The notes under the pieces: model-generated
The model's input: only the letters and a program-made list of their open reading frames with translations
What the model was told of the DNA's origin: nothing
The model's database searches: none
Program-made: the position numbers and the translations under genes
In this document: positions 35,940 through 47,139 of the stretch, piece after piece
Numbering within the stretch: the first letter of the stretch is position 1
How the letters are laid out: each line of letters starts with the position of its first letter
Origin: Desulfobacula sp.
Lineage (GTDB): Bacteria; Desulfobacterota; Desulfobacteria; Desulfobacterales; Desulfobacteraceae
Direction of reading: 5' to 3'
DNA: 48,701 nt
Assembly: GCA_020048635.1 (NCBI GenBank)
Contig: JAIFMF010000012.1
Location: 1-48,701 of the forward strand

Positions 35940-36781
35940 CCAAACCAACCTAAAAAAGTACTGACTAAAATAATCAGAATGATGGTTTTTATTGAAAGAA
36001 ACCGGATATCAAAATAAATATAGGAGGACAACCCCTGTGTAATACCGGATGAAATCATAAGATAGGCGACAAGAAGTATCACAAGACCCAGAATACCTCC
36101 TATAAACCCCTGAAGAATCCCTTCCATATAAAAGGGAGCTTTAATAAAGGTTTCTGTAGCGCCTACAAGTCGCATGACTTCAACCTCTATTTTCCGGGAA
36201 TAAAAAGCAAGCCGCACTGTATTTGAAGTGATGAACAAGGCAATCAAAAAAAACAGACCGCACATGGCATAGCCGGTAATTTTGAACAGATTAAAGATTT
36301 TTAAAAATTTCCCAAGCCAGCCCTGACCATATTCAACATCTTCAACAATTTCGATCTCTTTTATTTTTTTTGCAAAGGTTTCCACTTCCTCAATGTTGTT
36401 ATAGGATTTCATCTTGATCTCAAAGGCATTCGGAAGCGGATTTCCCTGTAAAGTCTTTAAAAAAGCACTGTTAGGGGATACCTCTTTTCTCAGCCGGTCA
36501 AGGGCTTCATCTTTTGATATGAAAACCATTTCCTGGATATTGCCCACATTGTTAATCTTTTCTTTTATCTCCAGCAGCATGTCTTTTGTAAAATTATCCT
36601 TAAGATAGACCATGGCCCGGCCACCCTGATTCCATGCTTCGATCACCCTGCCTGCGTTTTCGAAAAAAAGCATGAAAACACTGACCACAAGAATTGAAAG
36701 AGAAATCGTAAAAATTGTAACCAGATTCAAAAATCGGTTCAGACGTATATCTGACAGGGCTTTTTTTATGAAATGAGACAT
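35906..36781 (-). CDS. ftsX: Cell division protein FtsX
   Basis: This 291-residue membrane partner of FtsE has four helices (about 16-40, 168-195, 225-246, 268-288) and, between the first two, a large extracytoplasmic loop (about 45-165) that should contact EnvC. The first part (MSHFIKKALSDIRLNRFLNLVTIFTISLSI) and the motif MRLVGATETFIKAPFYMEG match FtsX of proteobacteria. It follows ftsE after 18 bases, and envC starts within its last 34 bases. Confidence 0.93.
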   Translation of the reverse strand: MSHFIKKALSDIRLNRFLNLVTIFTISLSILVVSVFMLFFENAGRVIEAWNQGGRAMVYLKDNFTKDMLLEIKEKINNVGNIQEMVFISKDEALDRLRKEVSPNSAFLKTLQGNPLPNAFEIKMKSYNNIEEVETFAKKIKEIEIVEDVEYGQGWLGKFLKIFNLFKITGYAMCGLFFLIALFITSNTVRLAFYSRKIEVEVMRLVGATETFIKAPFYMEGILQGFIGGILGLVILLVAYLMISSGITQGLSSYIYFDIRFLSIKTIILIILVSTFLGWFGCYLSLKQILK

Positions 36782-36799
36782 GAATGGCTTCTCTTGGTT

Positions 36800-37495
36800 C
36801 TAAAGCATGGTTGCCGTTCGTTTGATAGTGCCTTCGGTGATTTCAATATTTTTCCCTCTTACCGTGCTTTCCAGAAGGTGCAGGTTATGGGTGGCTATCA
36901 AAACGGTCGCGCCTTTTTTATGATATTCCATGATAAAATCAAGCACAACCTGGGCTGATTTTGTATCAAGACTTCCTGTGGGCTCGTCGGCCAGAATAAT
37001 GGAAGGTTCCCCTACAAGCGCCCTTGCCACAGCCACCCGTTGCTGCTCGCCACCTGAAAGCGTCAACGGAAGTGCTTTGGCCTTTTTATCCATATCGGTT
37101 GTTCTCAGGACCTGCATGACCTTTTTTCGGATATAATCCGATTTTTCTCCGGCAGCTTCCAGAACAAGGGCGACATTCTCATAAACCGTTCTGTTGGGAA
37201 TCAATTTAAAATCCTGGAATACCATGCCAAACCTTCTCCTCAAAAGAGGGAGCCGTGATGAGGAGATCCTCGCAAGGTTCATGCCGTCAATCAGAATCTG
37301 TCCTTCGGAAACCTTCTCAGCAAGATACAATACTTTTAGCAGGGTAGATTTTCCAGCCCCTGAAGGGCCTGAAATTTGAATGAACTCTCCTTGCTCAATA
37401 TCGAGATTAATATCTTTTAAGGCAAATTTTCCATTATATCTTTTACTGACATTAAACAGCCGAATAATAGAATTTTTTTTGATGTCTTGGTTCAT
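36800..37495 (-). CDS. ftsE: Cell division ATP-binding protein FtsE
   Basis: This 231-residue ABC ATPase has Walker [10 protein letters not shown] (43-51), signature [15 protein letters not shown] (about 138-152), Walker [13 protein letters not shown] and H-loop IATHN. With FtsX it relays ATP hydrolysis to EnvC-type activators at the septum. ATG 37495 is preferred over TTG 37501, which adds only two residues. First gene of the ftsE-ftsX-envC-ctpA-deacetylase operon. Confidence 0.93.
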   Translation of the reverse strand: MNQDIKKNSIIRLFNVSKRYNGKFALKDINLDIEQGEFIQISGPSGAGKSTLLKVLYLAEKVSEGQILIDGMNLARISSSRLPLLRRRFGMVFQDFKLIPNRTVYENVALVLEAAGEKSDYIRKKVMQVLRTTDMDKKAKALPLTLSGGEQQRVAVARALVGEPSIILADEPTGSLDTKSAQVVLDFIMEYHKKGATVLIATHNLHLLESTVRGKNIEITEGTIKRTATML

Positions 37496-37605
37496 GTCCA
37501 AATTTAGTTATATTGCCCGCACCATCCTTAATTGACTGAAACTGAATTTACTGTTATAAATTGCAAGTGTCAAGGAGTGCTGCAAAACAGTTTTCCTTAC
37601 ATTGA

Positions 37606-37650
37606 GCCTTCACTGTTACCGTAAAACGGCTTCTTCCACTCAGTGAAGGC
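37606..37650. repeat. Nested inverted repeat in the tatD leader
   Basis: GCCTTCACTG (37606-37615) and CAGTGAAGGC (37641-37650) form a perfect 10-base inverted repeat; within the 25-base spacer CCGT-AAA-ACGG forms a second small stem. No T-run follows on either side, so it does not look like a terminator. It lies about 57 bases before tatD and about 110 before ftsE (divergent). Confidence 0.65.
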
Positions 37651-37706
37651 TTTAATATTGTTAAATGGAAGCTGAGCCCTTTTGTTAAAAGGAAAAAGAA
37701 CCATAC

Positions 37707-38498
37707 ATGATATTATTTGATTCCCATTCTCATATTGATGATAAAGTCTATGATAAAGATCTTGAAGCAGTCATTGAGCGTGCCGAAAAAGAAAATGTCT
37801 GCGCCATGATGATTGTCGGTATTGATATCCCTACATCGCAGAAAGCTATAAAGATAGCCGGTTTCCATCACCATCATCACATCATCACATCCGTCGGGAT
37901 TCATCCCCATGATGCAAGTCAATGTTCAAAGGATACCCTTGACACTCTGGAGCGCCTTGCCAAAGAGAACCCCTGCGTGAAAGCCTGGGGAGAAACCGGC
38001 CTTGATTATAACCGCATGTTTTCTCCTATCGAAGATCAGGAAGTCTGCTTTATGGCTCAGCTTGAAATTGCAGGCAATCTTGACCTGCCCTTGATTTTTC
38101 ATGAACGGGATTCGAGAGGCCGGTTTTATGACATTCTAAAATCCAATGGCCCGAAAAGTCGTAAAGGAGTGGTGCATTGTTTTTCCGGCACAAAGGAAGA
38201 ACTGTTCAAATACCTTGACCTTGGATATTATATCGGGATCACGGGTATCGTGACCATTGAGGAAAGAGGAAAATATTTAAGAAACCTCGTCCATCATATC
38301 CCAGAAGAAAGATTAATCATTGAAACGGATGCACCCTATCTTACGCCGGCTCCTCAGAAAAATAAACACCGGCGCAATGAACCTGCTTTTGTGAAATCTG
38401 TTCTGTTGAAACTTGCTGAAATTAAAAATTCTGACCCGGAAATTCTGTCACAAACCATCTTCAACAATACAAAAAAATTGTATCAGGTTGAATTTTAA
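37707..38498 (+). CDS. TatD-family metal-dependent deoxyribonuclease
   Basis: This 263-residue TIM-barrel hydrolase of the TatD/YcfH type has metal ligands in DSHSHIDD, the glutamate in WGETGLDY, histidines in IFHERDSRG and VVHCFSG, and the aspartate in IIETDAPYLTP. Family members are exonucleases or act on D-aminoacyl-tRNA-like substrates. Odd feature: residues 54-58 are five histidines in a row (GFHHHHHII), just before the usual SVGIHPHDA motif. ATG 37707 follows AAAAGGAAAAAG. It converges on the CoxE-like gene. Confidence 0.92.
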   Translation: MILFDSHSHIDDKVYDKDLEAVIERAEKENVCAMMIVGIDIPTSQKAIKIAGFHHHHHIITSVGIHPHDASQCSKDTLDTLERLAKENPCVKAWGETGLDYNRMFSPIEDQEVCFMAQLEIAGNLDLPLIFHERDSRGRFYDILKSNGPKSRKGVVHCFSGTKEELFKYLDLGYYIGITGIVTIEERGKYLRNLVHHIPEERLIIETDAPYLTPAPQKNKHRRNEPAFVKSVLLKLAEIKNSDPEILSQTIFNNTKKLYQVEF

Positions 38499-38512
38499 AT
38501 CGGATTATTCCT

Positions 38513-39706
38513 TCAGTTTTTGGCCATGAGTCTTGTGACGGCCTTTTCAAGTCCATCTAAAGACAATTCATACATGGAAAAAATTTTTGAGATGGTCATG
38601 ATCGAATGCGTATATCCCCACATGGATTCCGACACCGGGTTCAGCCATACATTATGAGAAAATGTTTTTGCCAGGAAATGGAGCTGGTCAATGCTGGGCC
38701 TGCCGCTTCTTTCGGAAATATGAATGGAGCCGTCATGGGCCATGAGTTCATAAGGCGCCATGCTGGCATCTCCCACAATCACGAGACGGGTTTCCGGGTC
38801 AAGCTTTGAGAATTCGATGATCTTCTTTGGCTTTTTATACCGGGCCGTATCTTCCCAAAGCCAATCATAAATGGTGTTATGGAAAAAATAGGTTTTGACT
38901 TCCTTGAACTGGGATCTTGCATAATCAAAAAGGGTTTGAACGACATGAATATAAGGGTCCATGGACCAGCCGCCGTTGTCAATGGCCAGGACAACCGTGA
39001 GCCTGTCCTTTAAGGCCCTGTCGAAGACGAGGTCAATCTCCCCAGCATTTCTCAGGGTCTCCCTGATGGTTTCATCAATATTGATCTTATCCTTTGGGCC
39101 TGCCGGGATCATATTTCGCATCCGTTTTAATGCTTCACCGATTTTGGCTTGGGTCAAAGGCCCATCCGTTGAATAATCCTTATATCGGCGTTCATTGGCA
39201 ACCTTAACCGCAGATTTGTTCCCGGATTCTCCCCCGACCCTCATGCCGCCCGGGTTATAGCCGGAATGACCTACCGGTGAGAATCCGCCGGTACCGATCC
39301 ATTTATAGCCGCCGTGATGCTGACCTTTCTGATCCTTGAGCCTTTCCTTGAAATATTCGATCAATTCTTCCGGCGACATTTTTTTGAGTTCATCTTCATT
39401 CACCCCTAACGCATCAGCCACTCTTTTCGGGTTTTTCAGCCATTCCTCCAGCATGCCGCGCGCTATCTCGTCGACTTCAAACCCATCATTCTCCGGCAGG
39501 GGAACACCTTCAAAATGATGAGCAAACACCTGGTCATAGAGATCAAAATAACGTTCGCTTTTAACGAGGATGGCCCTGGCACAGGTGTAAAAATCATCAA
39601 GACTGTTGATGCTGCCCTGATGTAAGGCTTTTTGAAGCGTCAGAAGAGCTGTCGGTGATACGGGAATGCCGACCTCTTTGAGTGTATAGAAAAATTTTAA
39701 AAACAT
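38513..39706 (-). CDS. CoxE-like VWA domain protein
   Basis: This 397-residue soluble protein has a helical N-terminal part (about 1-215) and a C-terminal VWA-type domain (about 225-390). The metal site is atypical: LAIDNGGWSMDPYIHVV in place of D-x-S-x-S, as in CoxE-like VWA proteins, followed by VIVGDASMAPYEL. It is coupled to the MoxR ATPase gene 13 bases upstream; MoxR/VWA pairs act as chaperones that insert metals or remodel partner complexes. AAGGCGG precedes ATG 39706. No client enzyme is encoded next to it. Confidence 0.88.
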   Translation of the reverse strand: MFLKFFYTLKEVGIPVSPTALLTLQKALHQGSINSLDDFYTCARAILVKSERYFDLYDQVFAHHFEGVPLPENDGFEVDEIARGMLEEWLKNPKRVADALGVNEDELKKMSPEELIEYFKERLKDQKGQHHGGYKWIGTGGFSPVGHSGYNPGGMRVGGESGNKSAVKVANERRYKDYSTDGPLTQAKIGEALKRMRNMIPAGPKDKINIDETIRETLRNAGEIDLVFDRALKDRLTVVLAIDNGGWSMDPYIHVVQTLFDYARSQFKEVKTYFFHNTIYDWLWEDTARYKKPKKIIEFSKLDPETRLVIVGDASMAPYELMAHDGSIHISERSGRPSIDQLHFLAKTFSHNVWLNPVSESMWGYTHSIMTISKIFSMYELSLDGLEKAVTRLMAKN

Positions 39707-39719
39707 AGGGTTTACCGCC

Positions 39720-40571
39720 TTAAAACATTTTTCTTCTGGCAGCGAGATTTTTTACCCGCTCATAATCAGGACTTTTCTTGAACAAAACGCCGAGGTAAGG
39801 AAGCTGGTTTGTGATCAGATCCTTTGCCCGGAAATCCGGGTCAGCATTCAAGGCCCTGATCCAGTTTATCAATTCCCTTGTAGCTGGCTTTTTCTCAATG
39901 GAATCAATTTCCCGCATGACATAAAAAGCATCAATGGCATTTTCAGCCAGTTTAGTATCGATTCCTTCAAAATGAACATTGATGATCTTTCTCATCATTT
40001 TCGGATCAGGAAAAGCAATATGATGGAAATTACACCGGCCCAGGAACGGATCGGAAAGATCTTTCTTTGCATTGGAAGTGATGATGATCACCGGTCGGTG
40101 CTTAGTCTTGATGGTCCTGTCGGTTTCAATAATATCAAACTGCATCTGATCCAGCACGTCCAGCATATCATCCTGGAAATCAGTGTCTGCCTTATCGATC
40201 TCATCAATGAGTAGAACGGTTCTTTTGTCTGCACAGAAAGCTTGACCGATTTTTCCCATTTTTATGTATTCATCGATATTGCTGACATCCCTTTTTGAAT
40301 CTCCGAATCTTGAGTCATTCAAGCGGGTAAGGGTATCATACTGGTACAAGGCTTCAATCAGCTTCATACTGGATTTCACATTCAAAATAATCAGTGGCAT
40401 GGCAAGGCTTTCTGAAATAGAATGGGCCAGCATGGTTTTTCCGGTTCCCGGTTCCCCTTTGAGGAGCAGGGGCATCTCTAATTTTATAGATATATTTACA
40501 ATTGAGGCCAACTCCTGATCCAGAACATATTTTCCGGCACCCTGAAATTCATTTTTTGATTCCTGCTGCAT
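39720..40571 (-). CDS. MoxR-family AAA+ ATPase
   Basis: This 283-residue AAA+ protein has Walker A GEPGTGKTMLA (about 39-49), Walker B VLLIDEIDKAD (about 120), sensor 1 VIITSNAKKDLSDPFLGRC with the arginine finger, and the C-terminal lid. It would form hexamers that act with the VWA protein encoded downstream to fold or load a metal into a target. GGAG is 11 bases before ATG 40571. The promoter would lie in the 690-base gap to the right, which faces glnD the other way. Confidence 0.92.
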   Translation of the reverse strand: MQQESKNEFQGAGKYVLDQELASIVNISIKLEMPLLLKGEPGTGKTMLAHSISESLAMPLIILNVKSSMKLIEALYQYDTLTRLNDSRFGDSKRDVSNIDEYIKMGKIGQAFCADKRTVLLIDEIDKADTDFQDDMLDVLDQMQFDIIETDRTIKTKHRPVIIITSNAKKDLSDPFLGRCNFHHIAFPDPKMMRKIINVHFEGIDTKLAENAIDAFYVMREIDSIEKKPATRELINWIRALNADPDFRAKDLITNQLPYLGVLFKKSPDYERVKNLAARRKMF

Positions 40572-40740
40572 ATAAGTATGTCTCCACCTGTGGTTATGGT
40601 TTTTATTTATTTAAGTATTTTCAGGAGTTCATAATAATCACAAAATAGCTTTTGACAAGCTTTTTTATCAGCACACAAACCTAACGTTTTCAAGGTTACA
40701 AAAATGTAACTCAGTGGTTTTTTACAGCGATTCTAAAAGA

Positions 40741-40769
40741 TTGACACTTTAAAGACTAAGTGCTAATAC
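40741..40769 (+). promoter_or_regulatory. Near-consensus sigma-70 promoter upstream of the tatA remnant
   Basis: TTGACA at 40741-40746 and TAATAC at 40764-40769 are spaced by exactly 17 bases. The transcript would start near 40776 and run into AAAGAGGAG and the tatA-like fragment. This is probably the original tatA promoter. Confidence 0.65.
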
Positions 40770-40808
40770 ACCTTATTTGTTCAATAACAATATGATTCAA
40801 AGAGGAGC

Positions 40809-40940
40809 GTGTGCGGCGCTGGGAAACTTCCTGAAATCGGTGCCGGTTTGGGCAAAGGGATTAAAAATTTCAAAAAGGCAACCAAAGACGCAACTATAGA
40901 AGACAAAGAAGACGAACCTGAAAAAATCGAAAAAAAATAA
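40809..40940 (+). pseudogene. tatA remnant lacking the membrane helix
   Basis: A 43-codon frame (GTG 40809 to TAA 40938-40940) encodes [20 protein letters not shown], then KATKDA and an acidic/lysine tail. This is the hinge and amphipathic helix of TatA (F-G-x-x-x-L-P-E-x-G-x-x-x-G). The start and the single membrane helix, about 20 residues, are gone: an AGAGGAG ribosome site joins almost directly to the hinge codons, leaving only one base before the GTG. It looks like a deletion between leader and codon 21 or so of a once intact tatA. Translation is unlikely to be efficient. TatA function must come from a copy elsewhere. Confidence 0.78.
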
Positions 40941-41214
40941 TATAAAAAAATAATATATAGGCAATTGTCCTGTTTTCCCACGCAGTCGCCCTTTAAAGAA
41001 AAAGAGAGGCTGCGTAGACATTATCCTTGCTTTCTAATTTTCCCTGTCATTTTTTTCTGTACAAAATCATCAATTTTTCGTATGAAGAATAAAAATACAA
41101 ATATGGTGTTTATTGTTCGATATTTAATACTTTTTCGTAATTTTATTAACCATATCACTAATTTCAAGCCATGGATTTAAATGATTGGGGGCACTATGCA
41201 CGGCTATTTATGGC

Positions 41215-41231
41215 TTGGCACACCAATTGCT
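41215..41231 (+). promoter_or_regulatory. Sigma-54 (-24/-12) promoter of glnD-glnB-glnA
   Basis: TTGGCAC and TTGCT give GG and GC dinucleotides spaced by exactly 10 bases, the diagnostic RpoN pattern. It lies 30 bases before glnD ATG 41262. An NtrC-type activator would be expected to bind upstream; a GCAC-TAT-GCAC element sits just before it, but I see no full NtrC site. Confidence 0.82.
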
Positions 41232-41261
41232 TATATGATTCAAAAAAGAATATGAGCGATT

Positions 41262-44220
<2,959 letters not shown>

Positions 44221-44253
44221 TATTTAATTAGATTAGTTAAGAGAGGAATTAGA

Positions 44254-45666
44254 ATGACACCAAAAGATGTAATTGCAATGGCAAAAGAAAATGATGTAAA
44301 AATTGTCGACATCCGATTCATGGATTTTATCGGCACATGGCAGCACTTTTCAGTTCCCTTGAGTGAACTTTCAGAATCTGCTTTTGAGGAAGGGTTCGGT
44401 CTGGATGGATCCAGCATGCGGGCATGGCAGCTAATCCACAACTCGGATATGATTGTTATCCCTGAACCCGGAACAGCCAAAATCGATCCTTTTTTCAAGG
44501 TTCCCACCCTTGCCGTTATCGGTAACATCTATGACCCCATTACCCAGGAAGCATACAGCCGTGACCCAAGAGGCATTGCAAAAAAAGTTGAACAATACAT
44601 TAAAAGCACGGGAATAGCAGACACGATCTTCGTCGGTCCGGAACCTGAATTTTTTATCTTCAGCAGTATCCGGTATTCATCAGAACCCCATGCCTCTTTT
44701 TTCGAAATTGATTCCGCTGAAGCCCATTGGAACAGCGGCGCAGATGAAATGCCCAACCTGGGTTACAAAATGCGCCCCAAACAGGGATATTATCCGCTTC
44801 CTCCCAATGATAAATACCAGGATATCCGGACGGAAATGTTGCTGACCCTGGAAGATCTCGGCATTGCCATGGAATGCCAGCATCATGAAGTGGCAGCCGC
44901 CGGTCAGTGCGAAATCGATCTCAAATTTGATTCTCTTTTAAATATGGGTGATAAGCTTGCATGGTTCAAATATGTTCTGAAAAATGTTGCCGTTAAAAAC
45001 GGCCATACCGTGACATTCATGCCAAAGCCTTTGTTTGGAGACAATGGAACCGGTATGCATACCCATATGAGTTTCTGGAAAGGCGGGAACCCCTTATTTG
45101 CCGGAAATAAATATGCAGGGCTGTCGGATGACGCCCTCTATTCAATCGGCGGGATTATGAAACATTGCAAAGCGCTCTGTGCCATTACAAACCCAACCAC
45201 CAATTCCTATAAACGGCTGGTTCCAGGTTTTGAAGCCCCCATCAATCTTGCATATTCCAGTAGAAACAGAAGCGCTGCCATCCGTATCCCCATGTATTCA
45301 GCATCGCCCAAGGCCAAACGGATCGAATTCAGAACACCCGATCCTTCATGCAACGGATATATGGCCTTTGCTGCCATTGCCATGGCCATGATAGATGGTA
45401 TCCAGAATAAAATCGATCCGGGTGACCCAATGGATAAAAATATTTATGACCTTCCACCAGAGGAGCTTGCCGAAATGAAATCGGCACCCGGCACTCTGGA
45501 AGAAGCATTGAACGCCCTTAAAGAAGACCATGAATTCCTGCTGAAAGGGGATGTATTTACCAAAGACGTTATTGAATACTGGATTGACTATAAGATGAAC
45601 AACGAAGTCAGACAGATCATCAGCCGTCCTCACCCGCATGAATTCTATCTCTATTTTGACATTTAA
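44254..45666 (+). CDS. glnA: Glutamine synthetase type I
   Basis: This 470-residue GSI makes glutamine from glutamate, ammonia and ATP as a dodecamer. Visible motifs are the early DGSSMRAWQ, the metal and glutamate-binding FVGPEPEFFIF, EVAAAGQCEIDLKF, NGTGMHTHMSFWKGG, NPTTNSYKRLVPGFEAP and the C-terminal RPHPHEFYLYFDI. The loop MDKNIYDLPPEE holds Tyr398, the site adenylylated by GlnE in GSI-beta, so activity is probably tuned by covalent change. AGAGAGGAATTAGA precedes ATG 44254. It ends the glnD-glnB-glnA operon. Confidence 0.97.
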   Translation: MTPKDVIAMAKENDVKIVDIRFMDFIGTWQHFSVPLSELSESAFEEGFGLDGSSMRAWQLIHNSDMIVIPEPGTAKIDPFFKVPTLAVIGNIYDPITQEAYSRDPRGIAKKVEQYIKSTGIADTIFVGPEPEFFIFSSIRYSSEPHASFFEIDSAEAHWNSGADEMPNLGYKMRPKQGYYPLPPNDKYQDIRTEMLLTLEDLGIAMECQHHEVAAAGQCEIDLKFDSLLNMGDKLAWFKYVLKNVAVKNGHTVTFMPKPLFGDNGTGMHTHMSFWKGGNPLFAGNKYAGLSDDALYSIGGIMKHCKALCAITNPTTNSYKRLVPGFEAPINLAYSSRNRSAAIRIPMYSASPKAKRIEFRTPDPSCNGYMAFAAIAMAMIDGIQNKIDPGDPMDKNIYDLPPEELAEMKSAPGTLEEALNALKEDHEFLLKGDVFTKDVIEYWIDYKMNNEVRQIISRPHPHEFYLYFDI

Positions 45667-45690
45667 TTTAAGTTGAATTAGGAATCTTAG

Positions 45691-45728
45691 ACACCCGGTC
45701 TCCAAGCTATCGCAAGACCGGGTGTTTT
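45691..45728 (+). terminator. Rho-independent terminator after glnA
   Basis: ACACCCGGTCT and AGACCGGGTGT make a perfect 11-base-pair stem with a 13-base loop, followed by TTTTCATTT. It ends the nitrogen operon before the transglycosylase gene. Confidence 0.93.
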
Positions 45729-45826
45729 CATTTCAGGGAAAACCCTTGTGACCTCACCTTTTTTTAATGCAATCCAAAAAGAAATAAGATATAAGAAAAA
45801 AATTATTACGTTTAAGGGAGCTGACA

Positions 45827-46720
45827 ATGAGCATGAAAATAAAGATACCGCCCTTCCGATCGAAGTTGATCCCTTTCTTACTCCTATTTCTTATTTGCTT
45901 CAGCCTGCCCGCCTCCTTATCCTGTGAGGAAACCATCAAAGGCAATGAATTTGAGAAATTGATCCAGAAATTGATTGATGACGGATTTGACAAGGGAAAA
46001 ATTGAACAGATATTCTCCAACAAAGAGGTTACCTTTGCACCTGAAGCGGTTTCCCTTTTTTTTATCCATAGCGAATCAAGTCTTGACTATGACCAGTTTA
46101 CCTCACCCAAATCCATTGAAGGTGCGTTAAAATATCTGGGCGAAAATAAAGACATCCTTGATAAGGCTCAGGAAGCCTTTGGCGTGGATAAAACCATTAT
46201 CACGGCCATCCTCCTGGTCGAAACCCGCCTTGGTTCATACCTCGGAACAAGGACCGTCATCAATACGCTTTCCACCATGGCGGCATTGTCCGACGAAACA
46301 TTGCGGGAAAGAATCTGGAATTCCATCCCGGATGATAAAAAACCGGTAAAGGAAAATTTTATAAAAAAAGCCCAGGACAAAACCAAATGGGGGTACAGCG
46401 AACTCAAAGCCCTGCTGCAATATACTGAAAAAGAGGGGGTTGCTCCGGAAAGCATTAAAGGTTCCTATGCTGGCGCTCTGGGCGTGTCCCAGTTCATGCC
46501 TTCCAATGCGCTCAGGCTTGCAAAGGACGGCAACAACGACGGCAGGATTGATCTTTTTAACCATGCGGATGCAATCTTCAGTGTGGCAAATTACCTGAAG
46601 CATCATGGCTGGCAACCGGGAATCACAAGACAGAAACAACACGAAGTCCTGTTTCGTTACAACCACAGCAATTATTATGTAGACACGCTTCTGAAGATCT
46701 CGGACAAGCTCAAAGGATAG
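45827..46720 (+). CDS. MltB-like lytic murein transglycosylase
   Basis: This 297-residue exported enzyme has a basic-hydrophobic signal (about 1-33); a Cys follows (ASLSC), which may be a lipobox, though Ser-Leu-Ser-Cys is a weak one. The SLT/MltB domain has the catalytic Glu in ILLVETRLGSYLG (about 131), then YAGALGVSQFMPSN and DGRIDLFNHADAIFSVANYLKHHGW. It cleaves the MurNAc-GlcNAc bond to give anhydro ends. GGGAGCTGAC precedes ATG 45827. The next gene follows after 11 bases. Confidence 0.93.
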   Translation: MSMKIKIPPFRSKLIPFLLLFLICFSLPASLSCEETIKGNEFEKLIQKLIDDGFDKGKIEQIFSNKEVTFAPEAVSLFFIHSESSLDYDQFTSPKSIEGALKYLGENKDILDKAQEAFGVDKTIITAILLVETRLGSYLGTRTVINTLSTMAALSDETLRERIWNSIPDDKKPVKENFIKKAQDKTKWGYSELKALLQYTEKEGVAPESIKGSYAGALGVSQFMPSNALRLAKDGNNDGRIDLFNHADAIFSVANYLKHHGWQPGITRQKQHEVLFRYNHSNYYVDTLLKISDKLKG

Positions 46721-46731
46721 ACTATTTTAAT

Positions 46732-46935
46732 ATGGATCAGACCGTTTTATTTATTCTCCTTATTTTTGCCGCATCCTTTCTTTTAACAATGCTGGCTTTA
46801 AGGGACATCATTCTAAAAGAGTTTGGCTCAACCAAAGCTAAACTCATCTGGCACTTCATTGCCATTGTGCCCCTCATCGGATGGCTTGTTTACCTTATCT
46901 TCGGATTTAAAAAGGGCCGGAGAAAGCCCATCTGA
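46732..46935 (+). CDS. PLDc_N domain small membrane protein
   Basis: This 67-residue protein has two membrane helices (about 5-25 and 40-58) joined by a polar loop, then a basic tail. The pattern W-x-x-I-A-I-V-P-L-I-G-W-L-V-Y-L-I-F-G matches the N-terminal domain of cardiolipin synthase-type phospholipase D proteins (PLDc_N), here found alone. Such stand-alone units are common; function is unknown. It sits 11 bases behind the transglycosylase. Confidence 0.8.
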   Translation: MDQTVLFILLIFAASFLLTMLALRDIILKEFGSTKAKLIWHFIAIVPLIGWLVYLIFGFKKGRRKPI

Positions 46936-46949
46936 ACCGGCAATTTCAT

Positions 46950-46978
46950 TTGACAACAGGCTTGCTTTAATATAAATA
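46950..46978 (+). promoter_or_regulatory. Promoter of tRNA-Glu
   Basis: TTGACA (46950-46955) and TAAATA (46973-46978) are spaced by 17 bases, just 10 bases before the tRNA. The -35 match is exact. Confidence 0.7.
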
Positions 46979-46988
46979 TACATTTTGT

Positions 46989-47063
46989 GGTCCCATCGTC
47001 TAGTGGTTAGGACGCTGGCCTCTCACGCCGGTAACATGGGTTCGAATCCCATTGGGATCACCA
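46989..47063 (+). tRNA. tRNA-Glu (anticodon CTC)
   Basis: A full cloverleaf can be drawn: acceptor GGTCCCA/TGGGATC (with a G-T pair), anticodon stem CTGGC/GCCGG around loop CTCTCAC, and T-arm ATGGG-TTCGAAT-CCCAT, with CCA encoded at the end. The anticodon CTC reads GAG. It is the likely integration site of the element to the right, whose integrase gene ends 75 bases downstream. Confidence 0.95.
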
Positions 47064-47107
47064 ATAATTTCAATAAGTTATGAGTTTTTATAGAAACCAT
47101 CCAGAGG

Positions 47108-47139
47108 GCCGACGGCCCCCCGGACGGCTTTTTTATTTT
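47108..47139 (+). terminator. Terminator after tRNA-Glu
   Basis: GCCG-A-CGG and CCG-GA-CGGC form a GC-rich stem with a small C loop, followed by TTTTTTATTTT. It ends the tRNA transcript and shields the minus-strand integrase gene, whose stop codon starts at 47138. Confidence 0.75.

Larger units (their letters stand above)
40572..41261. other. Large intergenic region between moxR and glnD
   Basis: These 690 bases hold, from left to right: the moxR leader; a small GTTAC-N6-GTAAC repeat at 40695-40710; a near-consensus promoter at 40741-40769; a tatA remnant at 40809-40940; an AT-rich stretch with a weak imperfect hairpin near 40980-41020; and the -24/-12 promoter at 41215-41231. No further gene is seen. 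Confidence 0.7.

Noticed and set aside
40978..41020. Imperfect inverted repeat ACGCAG/CTGCGT with a long loop
   Set aside because: Short, with a bulge, and no T-run; not better than chance in an AT-rich gap.
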